Translations under genes and position numbers: made by a program | Notes under the pieces: generated by a model | Seen by the model: the letters and a program-made list of their open reading frames with translations, nothing else | Databases searched by the model: none | Told to the model about the DNA's origin: nothing | From: Chloroflexota bacterium | Lineage (GTDB): Bacteria; Chloroflexota; UBA11872; VXNJ01 | Length of the DNA stretch: 64,000 nt | Assembly (NCBI GenBank): GCA_026707405.1 | Contig: JAPOWW010000021.1 | Coordinates: forward strand, 2,841-66,840 | Reading direction: 5' to 3' | Shown here: piece after piece, positions 45,396-54,042 of the stretch | How positions within the stretch are numbered: position 1 is the stretch's first letter | Layout: each line of letters begins with the position of its first letter

Positions 45396-46132
45396 GCTGA
45401 CTGAGTCGCCGCTTTCCATGGAGAAGCTCGCCGGATAAGCCACGCAATTGGACCGGCTACCGCGAGCGGCACGGCGGCGCCGGCGGCGTCGGCCAGAAAG
45501 TGGTTACCGGTGACCACTATCACGAATACCGAGAGCGGAATGTACAGGACCGCTAGCGTTCGCATCCACCAGGGTTTGGCGAGTATCGCGAATCCTATGC
45601 CGGCGATGGCGGCGTAGACGATATGCACGCTCGGCATGGCGGCCACGGTGTTGCGAAGCGGGTCGGCGCCCATCTCATAGCTGACGGGCCCGTACCTAGC
45701 CATTGTGTTGATTATTTCCAGCTCCGGGACCGCGCTCGGCGGAGCCACGGGAAACATCACGAATACGACGAAGCTGACGAGACTGGATAGATAGAAGACG
45801 TTTCGGGCGAACGGATAGGCCTCCGGCCGGCGGTGGTAGGCCCACCAGAGGAATCCCAACACGGCGAGGAAGTGCGGAATAACGTAGAGCAGATTGAAGA
45901 GAACGGCCAAGGGTACCGAGCTTGCCATCAAATCCTGCGCGGCCTTCTCGATTAGCCAGCCGGCGTCGCGTTCCCATTCGACCAGGTGGCGGGCGTTTCG
46001 CAGCGCTTCGTCTTCGGCGCCCGTGGAGCGGAAACGCGTCGTGATGTAAATCAGATAGAGGGCGACCGGATACAGAATCTGGCGCAGACCGCGGCGCTTG
46101 GCAATCCAGCTTAGCGGCGAGCCTGCTCGCAC
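45392..46132 (-). CDS. PAP2-superfamily membrane phosphatase/phosphotransferase
   Basis: A 246-residue protein from GTG with about six membrane spans. The PAP2 active site appears in two parts: NTVAAMPSVHIVYAAIAG (PSxH motif) and VIVVTGNHFLADAAGAAV (the second His with its Asp). The earlier FPVAPPSAVPELEII segment is typical of the inositolphosphotransferase/IPC-like PAP2_3 subgroup. The active site faces the outside of the cytoplasmic membrane and acts on lipid phosphates or phosphoinositides. It converges on clpX across the duplicated 400-base region. Exact substrate unknown. Confidence 0.8.
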   Translation of the reverse strand: MRAGSPLSWIAKRRGLRQILYPVALYLIYITTRFRSTGAEDEALRNARHLVEWERDAGWLIEKAAQDLMASSVPLAVLFNLLYVIPHFLAVLGFLWWAYHRRPEAYPFARNVFYLSSLVSFVVFVMFPVAPPSAVPELEIINTMARYGPVSYEMGADPLRNTVAAMPSVHIVYAAIAGIGFAILAKPWWMRTLAVLYIPLSVFVIVVTGNHFLADAAGAAVPLAVAGPIAWLIRRASPWKAATQSA

Positions 46133-46170
46133 CGACTCGTTCGGCTCCGAAGCCTCCGACTAGCTGGAGG

Positions 46171-46743
46171 CTACTGGACGGGCTCCACCCCGTGTCCGAC
46201 GCCGGTCGGACGCGGCGGCAGCGGGCGCGGCTGCCAGCGCAGAACGCCTTCTTGCTTGATCTGGCGCTGGAGCAGCAGTATGGCGTCGATCAGAGCTTCG
46301 GGCCTGGGCGGGCAGCCCGGCACGTGAACGTCGACGGGGATGATCCTGTCGACGCCCTGCAACGTGGAGTAGGTCCTGAACGGCCCGCCGGCGATCGTGC
46401 AGATTCCCATCGCGATGACCCACTTCGGATCCGGCATCTGCTCGTAGAGCTGCCTTACGACCGGGGCCATCTTGTTGGTTACGGTGCCCGCCACGACCAT
46501 GACGTCCGACTGGCGGGGAGACGAGCGCAGGATCACTCCGAACCGGTCGGTGTCGTACATCGGCGCGGCTGAGGCCATGTACTCGATGGCGCAGCACGCC
46601 AAGCCGAAGGTCATCGGCCAGAGCGCGTTGGCCTGCCCCCAGCTAAAGAGCTTGTCGACGGTGGTCGTAAGAATGTCCAGCGCGCCGGTCTTTGCGGCCA
46701 GCTTCACCAGCGGCGGACTTCCGCTATCGTAATCGCCGTTCAC
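46171..46743 (-). CDS. nuoB: NADH-quinone oxidoreductase subunit B
   Basis: 190 residues from a GTG with GAGGG about 10 bases upstream. It contains [39 protein letters not shown] and [20 protein letters not shown]. The four Cys that bind cluster N2 are present (the CC pair, one in MGIC, one in PGCPPR). The MGIC segment is slightly divergent from the usual MGAC-SGG. No other nuo genes are next to it, so either the complex I operon is split or this is a stand-alone copy. The complex sits in the cytoplasmic membrane. Confidence 0.9.
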   Translation of the reverse strand: MNGDYDSGSPPLVKLAAKTGALDILTTTVDKLFSWGQANALWPMTFGLACCAIEYMASAAPMYDTDRFGVILRSSPRQSDVMVVAGTVTNKMAPVVRQLYEQMPDPKWVIAMGICTIAGGPFRTYSTLQGVDRIIPVDVHVPGCPPRPEALIDAILLLQRQIKQEGVLRWQPRPLPPRPTGVGHGVEPVQ

Positions 46744-46911
46744 GCGGCGGAACCCTCATTTCTGCTTGATTGATTCGCTGGCGATTCTAGCATTGCTTTC
46801 GTTGCTTCGCGGAGATTTTCGATCGCGGGCGCCGTCGCCAGTCGGTTATTCCGGCCGTTGCCCGGTGGATGGGACTGGGCAGGCGGCGGCCTTGTAACTT
46901 AGGCTTAACGT

Positions 46912-47739
46912 ATGGCACAAGCTATGAACGTCGACGCTCCCGGTTCGTCCCCGGAGGGGATCCGCGAATCTATCGCGGTTGCGAGCGGCAAGGGCGGCGT
47001 CGGCAAGAGCACGGTTGCGGTAAATCTGTCGGTCGCTCTCGCGAAGATGGGGCGCTCGGTGGGTCTGCTGGATGCCGACGTGTACGGCCCCAACGTCCCG
47101 ATAATGCTCGGCGCGAGCGGCGACCTCGTTACCGTCGGCGGCGCGATAAGCCCGCTGGAGGCTCACGGCATCAAGCTGATGTCGCTCGGATTCATGCTCG
47201 AGGAGGGCACGCCGGTGATCTGGCGCGGGCCGATGATCGCCGGGGCGTTGAAGCAGATGCTCAACGACGTCGCTTGGGGAGAGCTTGACTACCTGGTTCT
47301 CGATCTGCCGCCGGGCACGGGGGACGCGAGCCTGACGCTGGCGCAGATGATGCCGCTGAGCGGCGCTGTGATCGTTTCCACGCCGCAGGAAGTCGCGCTT
47401 CAGGACGTCAAGCGATCGATAGCCATGTTCGAGCGCCTCAGCGTGCCGGTACTGGGACTGGTCGAGAACATGTCCTATTACGTCCACCAGCCTACGGGCG
47501 ACCGGGTCGAGATTTTCGGTCACGGCGGCGCGCGCAAGGCGGCCGACGACCTCGGAATAAAGTTCTTGGGCGAGGTCCCGCTCGATCCGGCGATCCGTGA
47601 GGGTGGCGACAACGGCAGTCCCGTAGGCGCGGACGCCGCTTCGACGCTCGGCGCGGCGTTTGCCGAGATCGCGGGCAGGGTCGAAGTGTCTGTCGGCGCC
47701 GGGGAACCGGAGGTCGAAGACGACCTCCCGATGCTCTAG
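46912..47739 (+). CDS. mrp: Mrp/ApbC-type P-loop iron-sulfur carrier ATPase
   Basis: 275 residues. Deviant Walker A IAVASGKGGVGKSTVAVNLS, LLDADVYGPNVPIMLG, DYLVLDLPPGTGDASLTLAQ, STPQEVALQDVKRSI and LVENMSYYVHQPTGDRVEIF. In most Mrp proteins the last block carries a CxxC after ENMSY that bridges a 4Fe-4S cluster in the dimer. Here both Cys are absent (YVHQPTG). The N-terminal DUF59 domain of longer Mrp proteins is also missing. It could still be an Fe-S assembly factor but with altered cluster binding, or a general P-loop ATPase. ATG 46912 or 46924 are possible starts. It overlaps the NUDIX gene by 4 bases. Confidence 0.85.
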   Translation: MAQAMNVDAPGSSPEGIRESIAVASGKGGVGKSTVAVNLSVALAKMGRSVGLLDADVYGPNVPIMLGASGDLVTVGGAISPLEAHGIKLMSLGFMLEEGTPVIWRGPMIAGALKQMLNDVAWGELDYLVLDLPPGTGDASLTLAQMMPLSGAVIVSTPQEVALQDVKRSIAMFERLSVPVLGLVENMSYYVHQPTGDRVEIFGHGGARKAADDLGIKFLGEVPLDPAIREGGDNGSPVGADAASTLGAAFAEIAGRVEVSVGAGEPEVEDDLPML

Positions 47740-48179
47740 GCGGTCTGATTCCCCTCTTCCAATAGCGATATCCCGACAGTCAGAATCGCCGCGTGGTCGA
47801 AGGCGAGGTCCTTTGGGAGGCGGTCGATGGGAAACCATCGGGTGTCGGCCGCGTCGTCGCCCGCTCGCGCCGCGGGAGCCGAACCGAAAACGGCGAGAAA
47901 AGCGATGCTTATAGCCCTGCCGCGCGGATCGCGGTCCGGATCACCGAAAGCGCCGATCTGACGCATCGCGGGCGCGGAGACTCCCGTTTCTTCGAGCAGC
48001 TCACGTCGGGCCGCCTGCTCCAGGTCCTCGTCGGGATCGACGAAACCACCGGGCAGAGCCCACGATCCGGCGAAAGGCTCGTGGCCGCGCCGGATCAGCA
48101 AAACGGATCGACCCCCGTCGGGAGACAAGGCTACCGTGACCGCGTCAACCGTTACGTAATAGCGTTCGGGCGGCGGCAT
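47736..48179 (-). CDS. NUDIX hydrolase
   Basis: 147 residues. The NUDIX box is complete: GGFVDPDEDLEQAARRELLEETG, matching Gx5Ex7REUxEExGU. Around it, VDAVTVALSPDGGRSVLLIR is the first strand and RWFPIDRLPKDLAFDH the late part. The family hydrolyses nucleoside diphosphate-linked compounds; this one looks like the ADP-ribose pyrophosphatase/YjhB type, but the substrate is not fixed. It converges with mrp, with the stop codons overlapping. Confidence 0.9.
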   Translation of the reverse strand: MPPPERYYVTVDAVTVALSPDGGRSVLLIRRGHEPFAGSWALPGGFVDPDEDLEQAARRELLEETGVSAPAMRQIGAFGDPDRDPRGRAISIAFLAVFGSAPAARAGDDAADTRWFPIDRLPKDLAFDHAAILTVGISLLEEGNQTA

Positions 48180-48209
48180 TCAATCAAGTCCAAAGGAAGC
48201 GAGGTGCGC

Positions 48210-48230
48210 GCCCTTCGACAAACTCAGGGC
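48210..48230. repeat. REP-like dispersed palindrome
   Basis: GCCCTTCGACAAACTCAGGG, extended by one C, has inverted ends GCCCT and AGGGC. It lies in the gap between the NUDIX and DedA genes and has the same CCTTCGACAAA core as the repeat at 18604-18650. Confidence 0.5.
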
Positions 48231-48325
48231 AGGCAGGCTCAGGGTGCGCGGGGTGGTGTGGCCTGGGAGAACACCGTAACTCGATAAGTACGTGAGCGCG
48301 CGCTCGCGTGAGTGTGGAGAGTCGG

Positions 48326-48937
48326 CTAATCGCCGGTCGCCTTCGACACGGGATGCCGCTGTCTAGCCAGCAGCCGGACGACGATGAATCCGACGATCAG
48401 CAGACCGATGAACGCGATGGTCAGGATGTCGAGATACTTGTCGATCGCCTCCTGGACGACCTCGCCGAATACCATCACGACGCCAGCGACCAGGAAGAAC
48501 CTTCCTCCGCGGCCCACCGCCGAAGCCAGCAGAAAACGCCGCATGTCGAGCCGGAAGACGCCCGCGCCGACGGCGAATACCTTGTAAGGGATCGGCGTGA
48601 AGCCGGCTATCGCCACTGCCCAAACGTCCCGCCGCTGATACTGCCTTTCAACGAAGAGCACTTTTTTCTCGTCGAACATTCGTTTCAGCAAAGGCCTGCC
48701 GCCTTTGAGTCCGATGTAGTAGCCGAGCACGGCTCCCATGAGCGATCCGGCGGTCGTGATTGCGGCAAACCCAAGGGCGAACCCCACGTTTCCGGCGCTC
48801 ATCGCGATCAGCAGCGCGTCGGGTGGTATGGGGAAGAAGCTCGACTCGGTGAACGCCAGCACGAAGAGCGCGATGCCCGCGTAGGGCGTGTCGGACCACG
48901 CCAGGACCCACTCGGCAAGATCATGAATCAGTTCCAA
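48326..48937 (-). CDS. DedA/YqaA-type VTT membrane protein
   Basis: A 203-residue protein; TTG 48937 has GAGG about 6 bases upstream. About five hydrophobic spans carry the VTT pattern: FVLAFTESSFFPIPPDALLI, GSLMGAVLGYYIGLKGGRPL, VAIAGFTPIPYKVFAVGAGV and FLLASAVGRGGRFFLVAGVV (G-R-x-x-R-F helix). DedA-family proteins are lipid scramblase or flippase-like and support membrane homeostasis. The family is clear but the specific role is not. Confidence 0.85.
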   Translation of the reverse strand: MELIHDLAEWVLAWSDTPYAGIALFVLAFTESSFFPIPPDALLIAMSAGNVGFALGFAAITTAGSLMGAVLGYYIGLKGGRPLLKRMFDEKKVLFVERQYQRRDVWAVAIAGFTPIPYKVFAVGAGVFRLDMRRFLLASAVGRGGRFFLVAGVVMVFGEVVQEAIDKYLDILTIAFIGLLIVGFIVVRLLARQRHPVSKATGD

Positions 48938-49097
48938 ATTAGACCTCGCGGGGCGCTGTGAAGCAGGTATCGAGTCCGAAGGCTCGACGGATGAAACGCA
49001 TTATTCAAGTCTGCCGCGATTTCCACGCTGCAAACCAATCCGAATTTTAGGCGAAGCGTCGGAGGCTGAGTGTGCGTCGAGCGGCGCGCGGCGGCTA

Positions 49098-50831
49098 CTA
49101 GTCAACGGGCTGCGCCGTCGTGAAGCTCCATGTCTTCGAAAACGGCTGGCCGTCGACGGTTCCGCTCACGGTGGCGGTATATTCGGTTCCCGCGAGCAGC
49201 GGTCGGGCGGGTGTGATCCCGATGGACCGTCGCCAGTTACTCCTAACGACTACGACTTGAACCGGATCGCCGTTGGCGGAGGTGAGTGAAACCGGCCCCC
49301 ACTCGACGGTCTGACCGAGCAGGAAGCTGACGGTTAACGGGGACCCGACCGGCCGCGGCAGTCCGGGTACCGGATCGGGCGATTCGTAGGCATACCAAAG
49401 ACGGGGCACGCCGCTCTGGCCGGGTGCTGGATAGACGGCGGGCAGGTCGACCCCCGGTTGGTGTGAAGGCTCCAGACCTATGTTTATCACCGTGATCCCG
49501 CGTCCGTTGCCGCTGGCGATGCCGTAACCCACCGCAACCGTGCTCGGATGGAGCAAGGCGAACCGGTGAAAGACGGTGGTCACGAATATGTCGACGTTTT
49601 CCACGGCGTCGGTGTCGAAGCTGACGTCTTCGTCGATCCAGTTGCCGGCGTATCCGGCGGCTTTGGCCCGGTCGTATATGGACTGGCCGGTGAATCCCGG
49701 CAGCCCGGGCTGTTGGCGGTGAACGCCGATTTGACTTATGGATGGATGGTCGGCGTTGGCGATGTAGTAGTCGGCGTGGCTCTGCGCCGCGCGCATGAGC
49801 TCGGCGCTCATGGCGATGGCGGGCATGCCCGCTATCGCCCGCCACATATTCACGCGGTCTATGACCGGATCGCCCGTGGGTTGCGGGGGGCTGCGATCGG
49901 CTTGCTCGACCGTGGCGTCTGCAGCCGGGGTGTTCGTGGATTCCGGGGTTGCGCTGTCCATTTCTTCGACCGGAGCGTCGGTGACTGTGTCGTCCGTTGA
50001 CTGCGGAGAGCCGCTGTCGGATTCGTCGACCGCAGCGCCGGTCGTGGTATCGATGGTAGCCGGTGTGGCGTCGGCGGATTGGGGCGACGGCAGAGGCACG
50101 CGCGGGCCGGCGGGAAACAGACCGGCCTGGAACGCGAGATCGCCGCCGTTTGCGACCACCACCTGGCCCGGCTCGGCGAAGTCCGTCTTGACCTTCCATA
50201 GCTGGAGAGCGGCGCGCTGCAGTCGGATAGTCTCCATGGGGCCGTAGTCGACGACGCCGGTGGTGGGAAGCCCGTAAAAGCGCATTGGGTCCGGAACGGC
50301 GTGATAAGCGCGGCGCAACGCGTCCGAATCGTTCAGAAGCGCAAGACGGGTCCTCACGATCTCCGCCCACGGGAGGTGGCCGTCGTCGGTCATCAGATGA
50401 CGCGGCACGAGCCTTTCCGCCAGCCAGCCGTCCAGGCCGTAGTTGTTCATCTCGTCCAGGACGTTTACGAACTCGACCCGCCCGGTGCCCGAATGCCACT
50501 GCAATACAGCCTTTTGAAGGACCTGCGTGACGAATCCGTCGCGGATGAACCGCCGGGTCAGCGGGAATCCAAGCTGCAACAGCCCGCCGTCGCGCTGGTA
50601 GACCGTCCAGAAGGGGATTCCGTTGTCGTCGGTTATCGAAAAGCCCGCGCCGGGGGCAGACCCCGGCGGCGCGGTTTGAGTAAAAAAGTGCCCGTTAGGT
50701 ATGTCGTAGTCGGGCGCGGAGGCGGTTGCCACCGGAGCTTGGCCGATGGAACCGGCGCTCAGCGCCGCGATGGTCACGACCACCAGGGCGATTAGAAGTT
50801 TTGTGGCTTTTTGAAGCAACATGTATTGCAT
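49098..50831 (-). CDS. Exported CAP/SCP-domain protein with Thr/Ser-rich linker
   Basis: About 577 residues from ATG 50831 (ATG 50822 also possible). Signal peptide: KATKLLIALVVVTIAALSAG, with cleavage after an Ala-rich stretch. An N-terminal unknown domain (40-240: YDIPNGHFFTQTAPPG, PFWTVYQRDGGLLQLGFPLT) follows. Then comes a Thr/Ser/Asp-rich linker with three repeats (SPQSTDDTVTDAPVEEMDS-like), and a CAP domain (RVNMWRAIAGMPAIAMSAEL, QSHADYYIANADHP, FHRFALLHPSTVAVGYGIAS). The end is a C-terminal Ig-like domain with RPLLAGTEYTATVSGTVDG. The CAP fold often binds lipids or acts in cell-envelope roles. The layout suggests a secreted or wall-associated protein; no function is known. Confidence 0.8.
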   Translation of the reverse strand: MQYMLLQKATKLLIALVVVTIAALSAGSIGQAPVATASAPDYDIPNGHFFTQTAPPGSAPGAGFSITDDNGIPFWTVYQRDGGLLQLGFPLTRRFIRDGFVTQVLQKAVLQWHSGTGRVEFVNVLDEMNNYGLDGWLAERLVPRHLMTDDGHLPWAEIVRTRLALLNDSDALRRAYHAVPDPMRFYGLPTTGVVDYGPMETIRLQRAALQLWKVKTDFAEPGQVVVANGGDLAFQAGLFPAGPRVPLPSPQSADATPATIDTTTGAAVDESDSGSPQSTDDTVTDAPVEEMDSATPESTNTPAADATVEQADRSPPQPTGDPVIDRVNMWRAIAGMPAIAMSAELMRAAQSHADYYIANADHPSISQIGVHRQQPGLPGFTGQSIYDRAKAAGYAGNWIDEDVSFDTDAVENVDIFVTTVFHRFALLHPSTVAVGYGIASGNGRGITVINIGLEPSHQPGVDLPAVYPAPGQSGVPRLWYAYESPDPVPGLPRPVGSPLTVSFLLGQTVEWGPVSLTSANGDPVQVVVVRSNWRRSIGITPARPLLAGTEYTATVSGTVDGQPFSKTWSFTTAQPVD

Positions 50832-50857
50832 TCTAGTCGCGGAGCTCTCGAGTCGGG

Positions 50858-51265
50858 TCAGCCTTGCACCGCGTTGGGTATCACTTCGATACGCGGGCGG
50901 CCTTCCGGTTCGATCATTATCGCAACCACGTCGATCCGCCACTGCGCGTCGGGGATTCTCCGCTCGGCCAGATAGTTGTAACCAAGGGCCATCAGCTTGC
51001 GCGCCTTGGTGGCCGTTATCGAATCTTGCGGACTTCCGTATGTGCGCGAGGCGCGGGTCTTGACTTCCACGATGACGATCTCGCCGGCGTCCTTGCAGAC
51101 GATGTCGATTTCGCCGAGCTTGCAGCGATAGTTCCGCTCGACAATCCGGTATCCGCGCTTCCTCAACTCCGACTCCGCGAGAGTTTCGCCGTATGCGCCC
51201 AGGTCTTGCCGGCTCAGGCGCTCCCGAGGGCGGCGGTCAAACCACCGAAGCCACTTTTTCAACAC
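50858..51265 (-). CDS. yraN: YraN/UPF0102 family nuclease-fold protein
   Basis: The GTG at 51265 gives 135 residues, the family length, and lies inside the end of rnhB, so translation is coupled with a 29-base overlap. It has LGAYGETLAESELRKRGYRI, the endonuclease-type core GEIDIVCKDAGEIVIVEVKT (D ... ExK) and LMALGYNYLAERRIPDAQWR. The fold is that of PD-(D/E)xK nucleases. Members are usually near rnhB as here. The role is still not established in general. Confidence 0.85.
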   Translation of the reverse strand: MLKKWLRWFDRRPRERLSRQDLGAYGETLAESELRKRGYRIVERNYRCKLGEIDIVCKDAGEIVIVEVKTRASRTYGSPQDSITATKARKLMALGYNYLAERRIPDAQWRIDVVAIMIEPEGRPRIEVIPNAVQG

Positions 51266-51926
51266 AGAGCAAGCTCTCCCGCATGGGTCTAAACGATCTA
51301 CGGTGGATGGCGCACAATCCGAGGCGCTCCAGCGCCGCGCGGTGCCGCAGCGTTCCGTAGCCCATATTGGTTTCAAAACCATAGCCCGGATATCTGGCCG
51401 AGCGCCTGATCATGTCGCGGTCGCGGCTCACCTTGGCGCATATCGAAGCGGCGGCCACAGTTAGACACTTCCTGTCGGCGTGATTGAAGGAATGGTGGAT
51501 TCCGTGATATTCCGACTCAGGCGGCAGCTGCACGGCGTCGACTATTACCGCGTCAGGGCGGATAGGAAGGCTGTCGAGGGCCTGAAGCATTGCCTGGCGG
51601 GTTGCTTCCACGACGCCCAGTCGATCAACCAGCCGGGCCTCGACGCTGGAAACGCCGACTGCTACAGCCGCCTGCAGTATGCGGTCGAAGGCTCGATCGC
51701 GCCGTTGTGGAGAGAGCAGCTTGGAATCCCGGACGCCCGCGAGAGCGCCGGGATCGAGCAAGATCTCCCGATCGAGCAACACCGTGGCCGCGTACACCGG
51801 TCCCGCCCAGGATCCCCGTCCGGCCTCGTCCACGCCGGCGATATGCCGCGCGCCGGACGTCAACAGATCTAGCTCGAACGACAGGTCGGGGATCGGGACT
51901 TGATATCGGGCCGACCGCGTCGGCAT
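51237..51926 (-). CDS. rnhB: Ribonuclease HII
   Basis: 229 residues. HIAGVDEAGRGSWAGPVYAA supplies the Asp-Glu pair, then RDSKLLSPQRRDRAF, PDAVIVDAVQLP (third Asp) and HADRKCLTVAAASICAKVSRD. It removes RNA primers and single ribonucleotides from DNA. The order rplS-rnhB-yraN on this strand is a common bacterial arrangement and supports the calls. rnhB follows rplS by 15 bases. Confidence 0.95.
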   Translation of the reverse strand: MPTRSARYQVPIPDLSFELDLLTSGARHIAGVDEAGRGSWAGPVYAATVLLDREILLDPGALAGVRDSKLLSPQRRDRAFDRILQAAVAVGVSSVEARLVDRLGVVEATRQAMLQALDSLPIRPDAVIVDAVQLPPESEYHGIHHSFNHADRKCLTVAAASICAKVSRDRDMIRRSARYPGYGFETNMGYGTLRHRAALERLGLCAIHRRSFRPMRESLLCVEKVASVV

Positions 51927-51941
51927 CTGCCCGGCGGGTTC

Positions 51942-52292
51942 TTAGCGCCGCAGGCGTTCCTTGACGCGGGCCGCGCGGCCCACGCGGTCGCGGAGATAGT
52001 AGAGCTTGGCCCGGCGGACCTTGCCGCGTCGCACGACCTCGATTTTCTGGACCAGCGGGGAATGCAGCGGAAAGCACCGCTCGACGCCGATTCCGTGCGA
52101 TATCCGGCGGACGGTGAAAGTCTCCTGAATGCCCGAGGCCCGGCGCTTGATGACGACTCCTTCGAACACCTGGATGCGCTCGCGCTCGCCCTCCCGGACT
52201 CTGACGTGCACCCTTACGGTATCGCCCGGGTCGAACTGCGGAATGTCCTGCTTTAGCTGCTCCCTCGTCAGCTCGTCGATCAGCGTAGACAA
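51942..52292 (-). CDS. rplS: 50S ribosomal protein L19
   Basis: The TTG at 52292 is chosen because GGAGAGG lies 4 bases upstream and it yields 116 residues, the usual L19 length; the longer frame upstream has no family similarity. [58 protein letters not shown] and [19 protein letters not shown] are typical. It sits at the 30S-50S interface. It is the first gene of the rplS-rnhB-yraN transcript. Confidence 0.96.
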   Translation of the reverse strand: MSTLIDELTREQLKQDIPQFDPGDTVRVHVRVREGERERIQVFEGVVIKRRASGIQETFTVRRISHGIGVERCFPLHSPLVQKIEVVRRGKVRRAKLYYLRDRVGRAARVKERLRR

Positions 52293-52592
52293 GGGTCCTC
52301 TCCTGTGTTCTGGGGTTGTAGGTGAATGAAAGGGCTTCCAACCGGTCACGCCGATCCAAAGCTCTCAAGTATAAGCGGATTCTATCACCCGAACGATCTT
52401 GGCCCTTGAGAATGCTCGCTGCTCTTCCTATAGGGCCGTCGGGGTTGACGTTTATGCTCTATCGAGTGGCGGTCCCTATCTCACGGCGACGGGATGGGGA
52501 GTGTACAGACGGGATGGGAAGCGGGAGATCATTCGTTCGATGACCTCGACGGAGCCGAGCGGGCGGAGACGCCGTGGACCTGGAGGGCCCAT
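52293..52592. other. Intergenic region between rplS and the ABM-fold gene
   Basis: A divergent gap of 300 bases. The open frames here are short and have no family-like sequence. The first rplS bases on the complement have a good ribosome site, so the rplS promoter must lie within this gap, but I cannot fix it by eye. No RNA structure was recognised. Confidence 0.4.
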
Positions 52593-52910
52593 TTGATTCT
52601 GAGAATCGTCGGGCTGCCGGTAAGGGAAGAGGACGTGCCGGAGCTCCTGCGGGCGTTCGACGACGCCTTTCCACTGATCCGAGAGCTGCCGGGATGCAGC
52701 CATCTGGCGTTGATCGGCCGCCGGGGCGGGCCGGACTACCTGACGTTGAGCGTTTGGGAATCGGCCCGGGCGCTGGAGGAGTATCGCAAGAGTCCGCTGT
52801 TCGCGCGTATCTGGCCGCGAATCCGAAGGACTTTGCGAGACGATCCGTGGGCTGAATCTTATGACTTCGTCGCGGGAGACCGGCCTTGGGGCGGCGAGGC
52901 GGCAACCTAG
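52593..52910 (+). CDS. ABM/dimeric alpha-beta barrel-like small protein
   Basis: TTG 52593 has GGAGGG 5 bases upstream and gives 105 residues; the frame before it is not family-like. The product starts ILRIVGLPVREEDVPELLRA and has GCSHLALIGRRGGPDYLTLS, VWESARALEEYRKSPLFARI. That is the strand-helix-strand pattern of antibiotic-biosynthesis-monooxygenase-like dimeric ferredoxin folds. These may be monooxygenases, isomerases or heme-binding proteins; the specific one is not readable. Confidence 0.65.
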   Translation: MILRIVGLPVREEDVPELLRAFDDAFPLIRELPGCSHLALIGRRGGPDYLTLSVWESARALEEYRKSPLFARIWPRIRRTLRDDPWAESYDFVAGDRPWGGEAAT

Positions 52911-52965
52911 CTCGGCATTACCGGCGCGCTTACCCGCTGCGGATCAGCCAGTCAGTCTGTTGACT

Positions 52966-53667
52966 CTATTTGGCCTTTCTTTGTGGGAGTCTTGGAGCGC
53001 CCGCTTCGAATACCGTGCGCGAAACGCTTGCCAGCCGGGAGAGATAGCTCGCGCAAAGCTCGCCGGCGGGCGCGGGCTTGCTTGACCGTCTCGACAAATC
53101 GCCGAGCCGCGGCGTCTCGCTGCTGCGGATAGCGGTAGACGAGATGACGATCTCTCCGGATTCACCGCTCCAAAGCAGGCTGTTTCTGGATCGGGCCAGC
53201 CACCGATAGGCCTGCGCCTCTTCCATCCAGGGTCTTTCGCCCTTCAATTTGGTCTGGGCGGCTATGTCGATGAGCGCCAACCGCGCCAGGAAGTCGTCTC
53301 CAGTCAGGCTGGGACGCGACCGCGCGGACTGCATTATGTCGCAGGCGTCGGCCATCCACAGCGCCAGCGAGTCGAGTGAGTTGGCGATGTGAATAAAGAA
53401 TCCGGTGACGAAATACGAGACTGCCAGGTCCTGCTCAGGCGAGAGCTTCGCGATCTGATCGGAGGAATAGGCGGCGTGCAGGTAGGCGGCGAGAGCCGCC
53501 GACCCCTTCTCGGCGTCGGAGTCGCGGTCGGCGGTTCGGTAATGGTCGTAGACGGCGCCGCCGACGGCGGGATCGTATCCCTGGGGGCGGTGCGCCGGTT
53601 CGGCGAGCGGAGCAAAAAGATCCCAGGCCTTGGGCTTTTGCCGGAAGAATCTTTCGCTGAGGGCCAT
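52966..53667 (-). CDS. Hypothetical protein, mostly alpha-helical
   Basis: A 233-residue protein beginning MALSERFFRQKPKAWDLFAP. It is rich in helix-forming stretches (AALAAYLHAAYSSDQIAKLS, DLAVSYFVTGFFIHIANSLD, LALWMADACDIMQSA, DDFLARLALIDIAAQT) with a basic C-terminal tail. There is no signal peptide. I do not recognise a family. It is convergent with the ABM-like gene and divergent from the T-box/cysE unit. Confidence 0.55.
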   Translation of the reverse strand: MALSERFFRQKPKAWDLFAPLAEPAHRPQGYDPAVGGAVYDHYRTADRDSDAEKGSAALAAYLHAAYSSDQIAKLSPEQDLAVSYFVTGFFIHIANSLDSLALWMADACDIMQSARSRPSLTGDDFLARLALIDIAAQTKLKGERPWMEEAQAYRWLARSRNSLLWSGESGEIVISSTAIRSSETPRLGDLSRRSSKPAPAGELCASYLSRLASVSRTVFEAGAPRLPQRKAK

Positions 53668-53716
53668 GCCGTAACCCTAGCAAAACGGCGCGCCGCGCCG
53701 CCGGCAAAACGTGTTC

Positions 53717-53746
53717 TTGACGCGCGCACTCCCGTATTCGTATAGA
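53717..53746 (+). promoter_or_regulatory. Sigma-70-type promoter of the T-box/cysE transcript
   Basis: TTGACG at 53717-53722 and TATAGA at 53741-53746 are 18 bases apart. Transcription would start near 53753, just before the T-box leader. Confidence 0.6.
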
Positions 53747-53761
53747 ATAGTAGTCATGCAG

Positions 53762-54022
53762 GTTGACAAAGGCTGGGACGGAGTAGAGTAACCAGCGGAG
53801 CGGCAATCCAAGCGAGCCGGTGATGGTGGGAGGCCGGTGGTTGCCAGTTGGTGAAGTGCGCTCCAGAGCCGCAGGCTGAAAGGCGACAAGTAGGCTGAGC
53901 CGGGAGTTCCCGTTACAGAACCGGAGCATGTTGGTGCTCGCTGAGGCTCGATCCGCGAGGATCGGGCGAAATAAGGTGGAACCGCGGTCCGAGGACCCGC
54001 CCTTATGTGAAGGGCGGGTTTT
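53762..54022 (+). promoter_or_regulatory. T-box riboswitch with Cys (TGC) specifier, upstream of cysE
   Basis: The leader has the T-box features in order. Stem I carries the bulge-type GGAGTAGAGTAACC (5' side) and an apical AGCGAGCCGGTGATGGTGGG-type arm. On the 3' side, GGTGAAGTGCG holds a TGC codon at 53857-53859 in the internal specifier loop. The conserved antiterminator sequence GGTGGAACCGCGGTCC is at 53975-53990, and a terminator hairpin follows at 53996-54018. Uncharged tRNA-Cys should pair with TGC and the antiterminator, allowing read-through. The gene controlled, serine acetyltransferase, is the first step of cysteine synthesis, which agrees with the specifier. Confidence 0.9.
53996..54022 (+). 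terminator. T-box terminator hairpin
   Basis: CCCGCCCTT (53996-54004), loop ATGTG and AAGGGCGGG (54010-54018) form a 9-base-pair stem followed by four T and G. It competes with the antiterminator that contains GGTGGAACCGCG. Confidence 0.9.
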
Positions 54023-54042
54023 GTTGATTTTGAAGGTGCAGC

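Noticed and set aside
49243..50499. 418-codon Arg-rich complement frame inside the CAP-domain gene
   Set aside because: Same strand but shifted frame of a real exported protein; it has no signal or motif.
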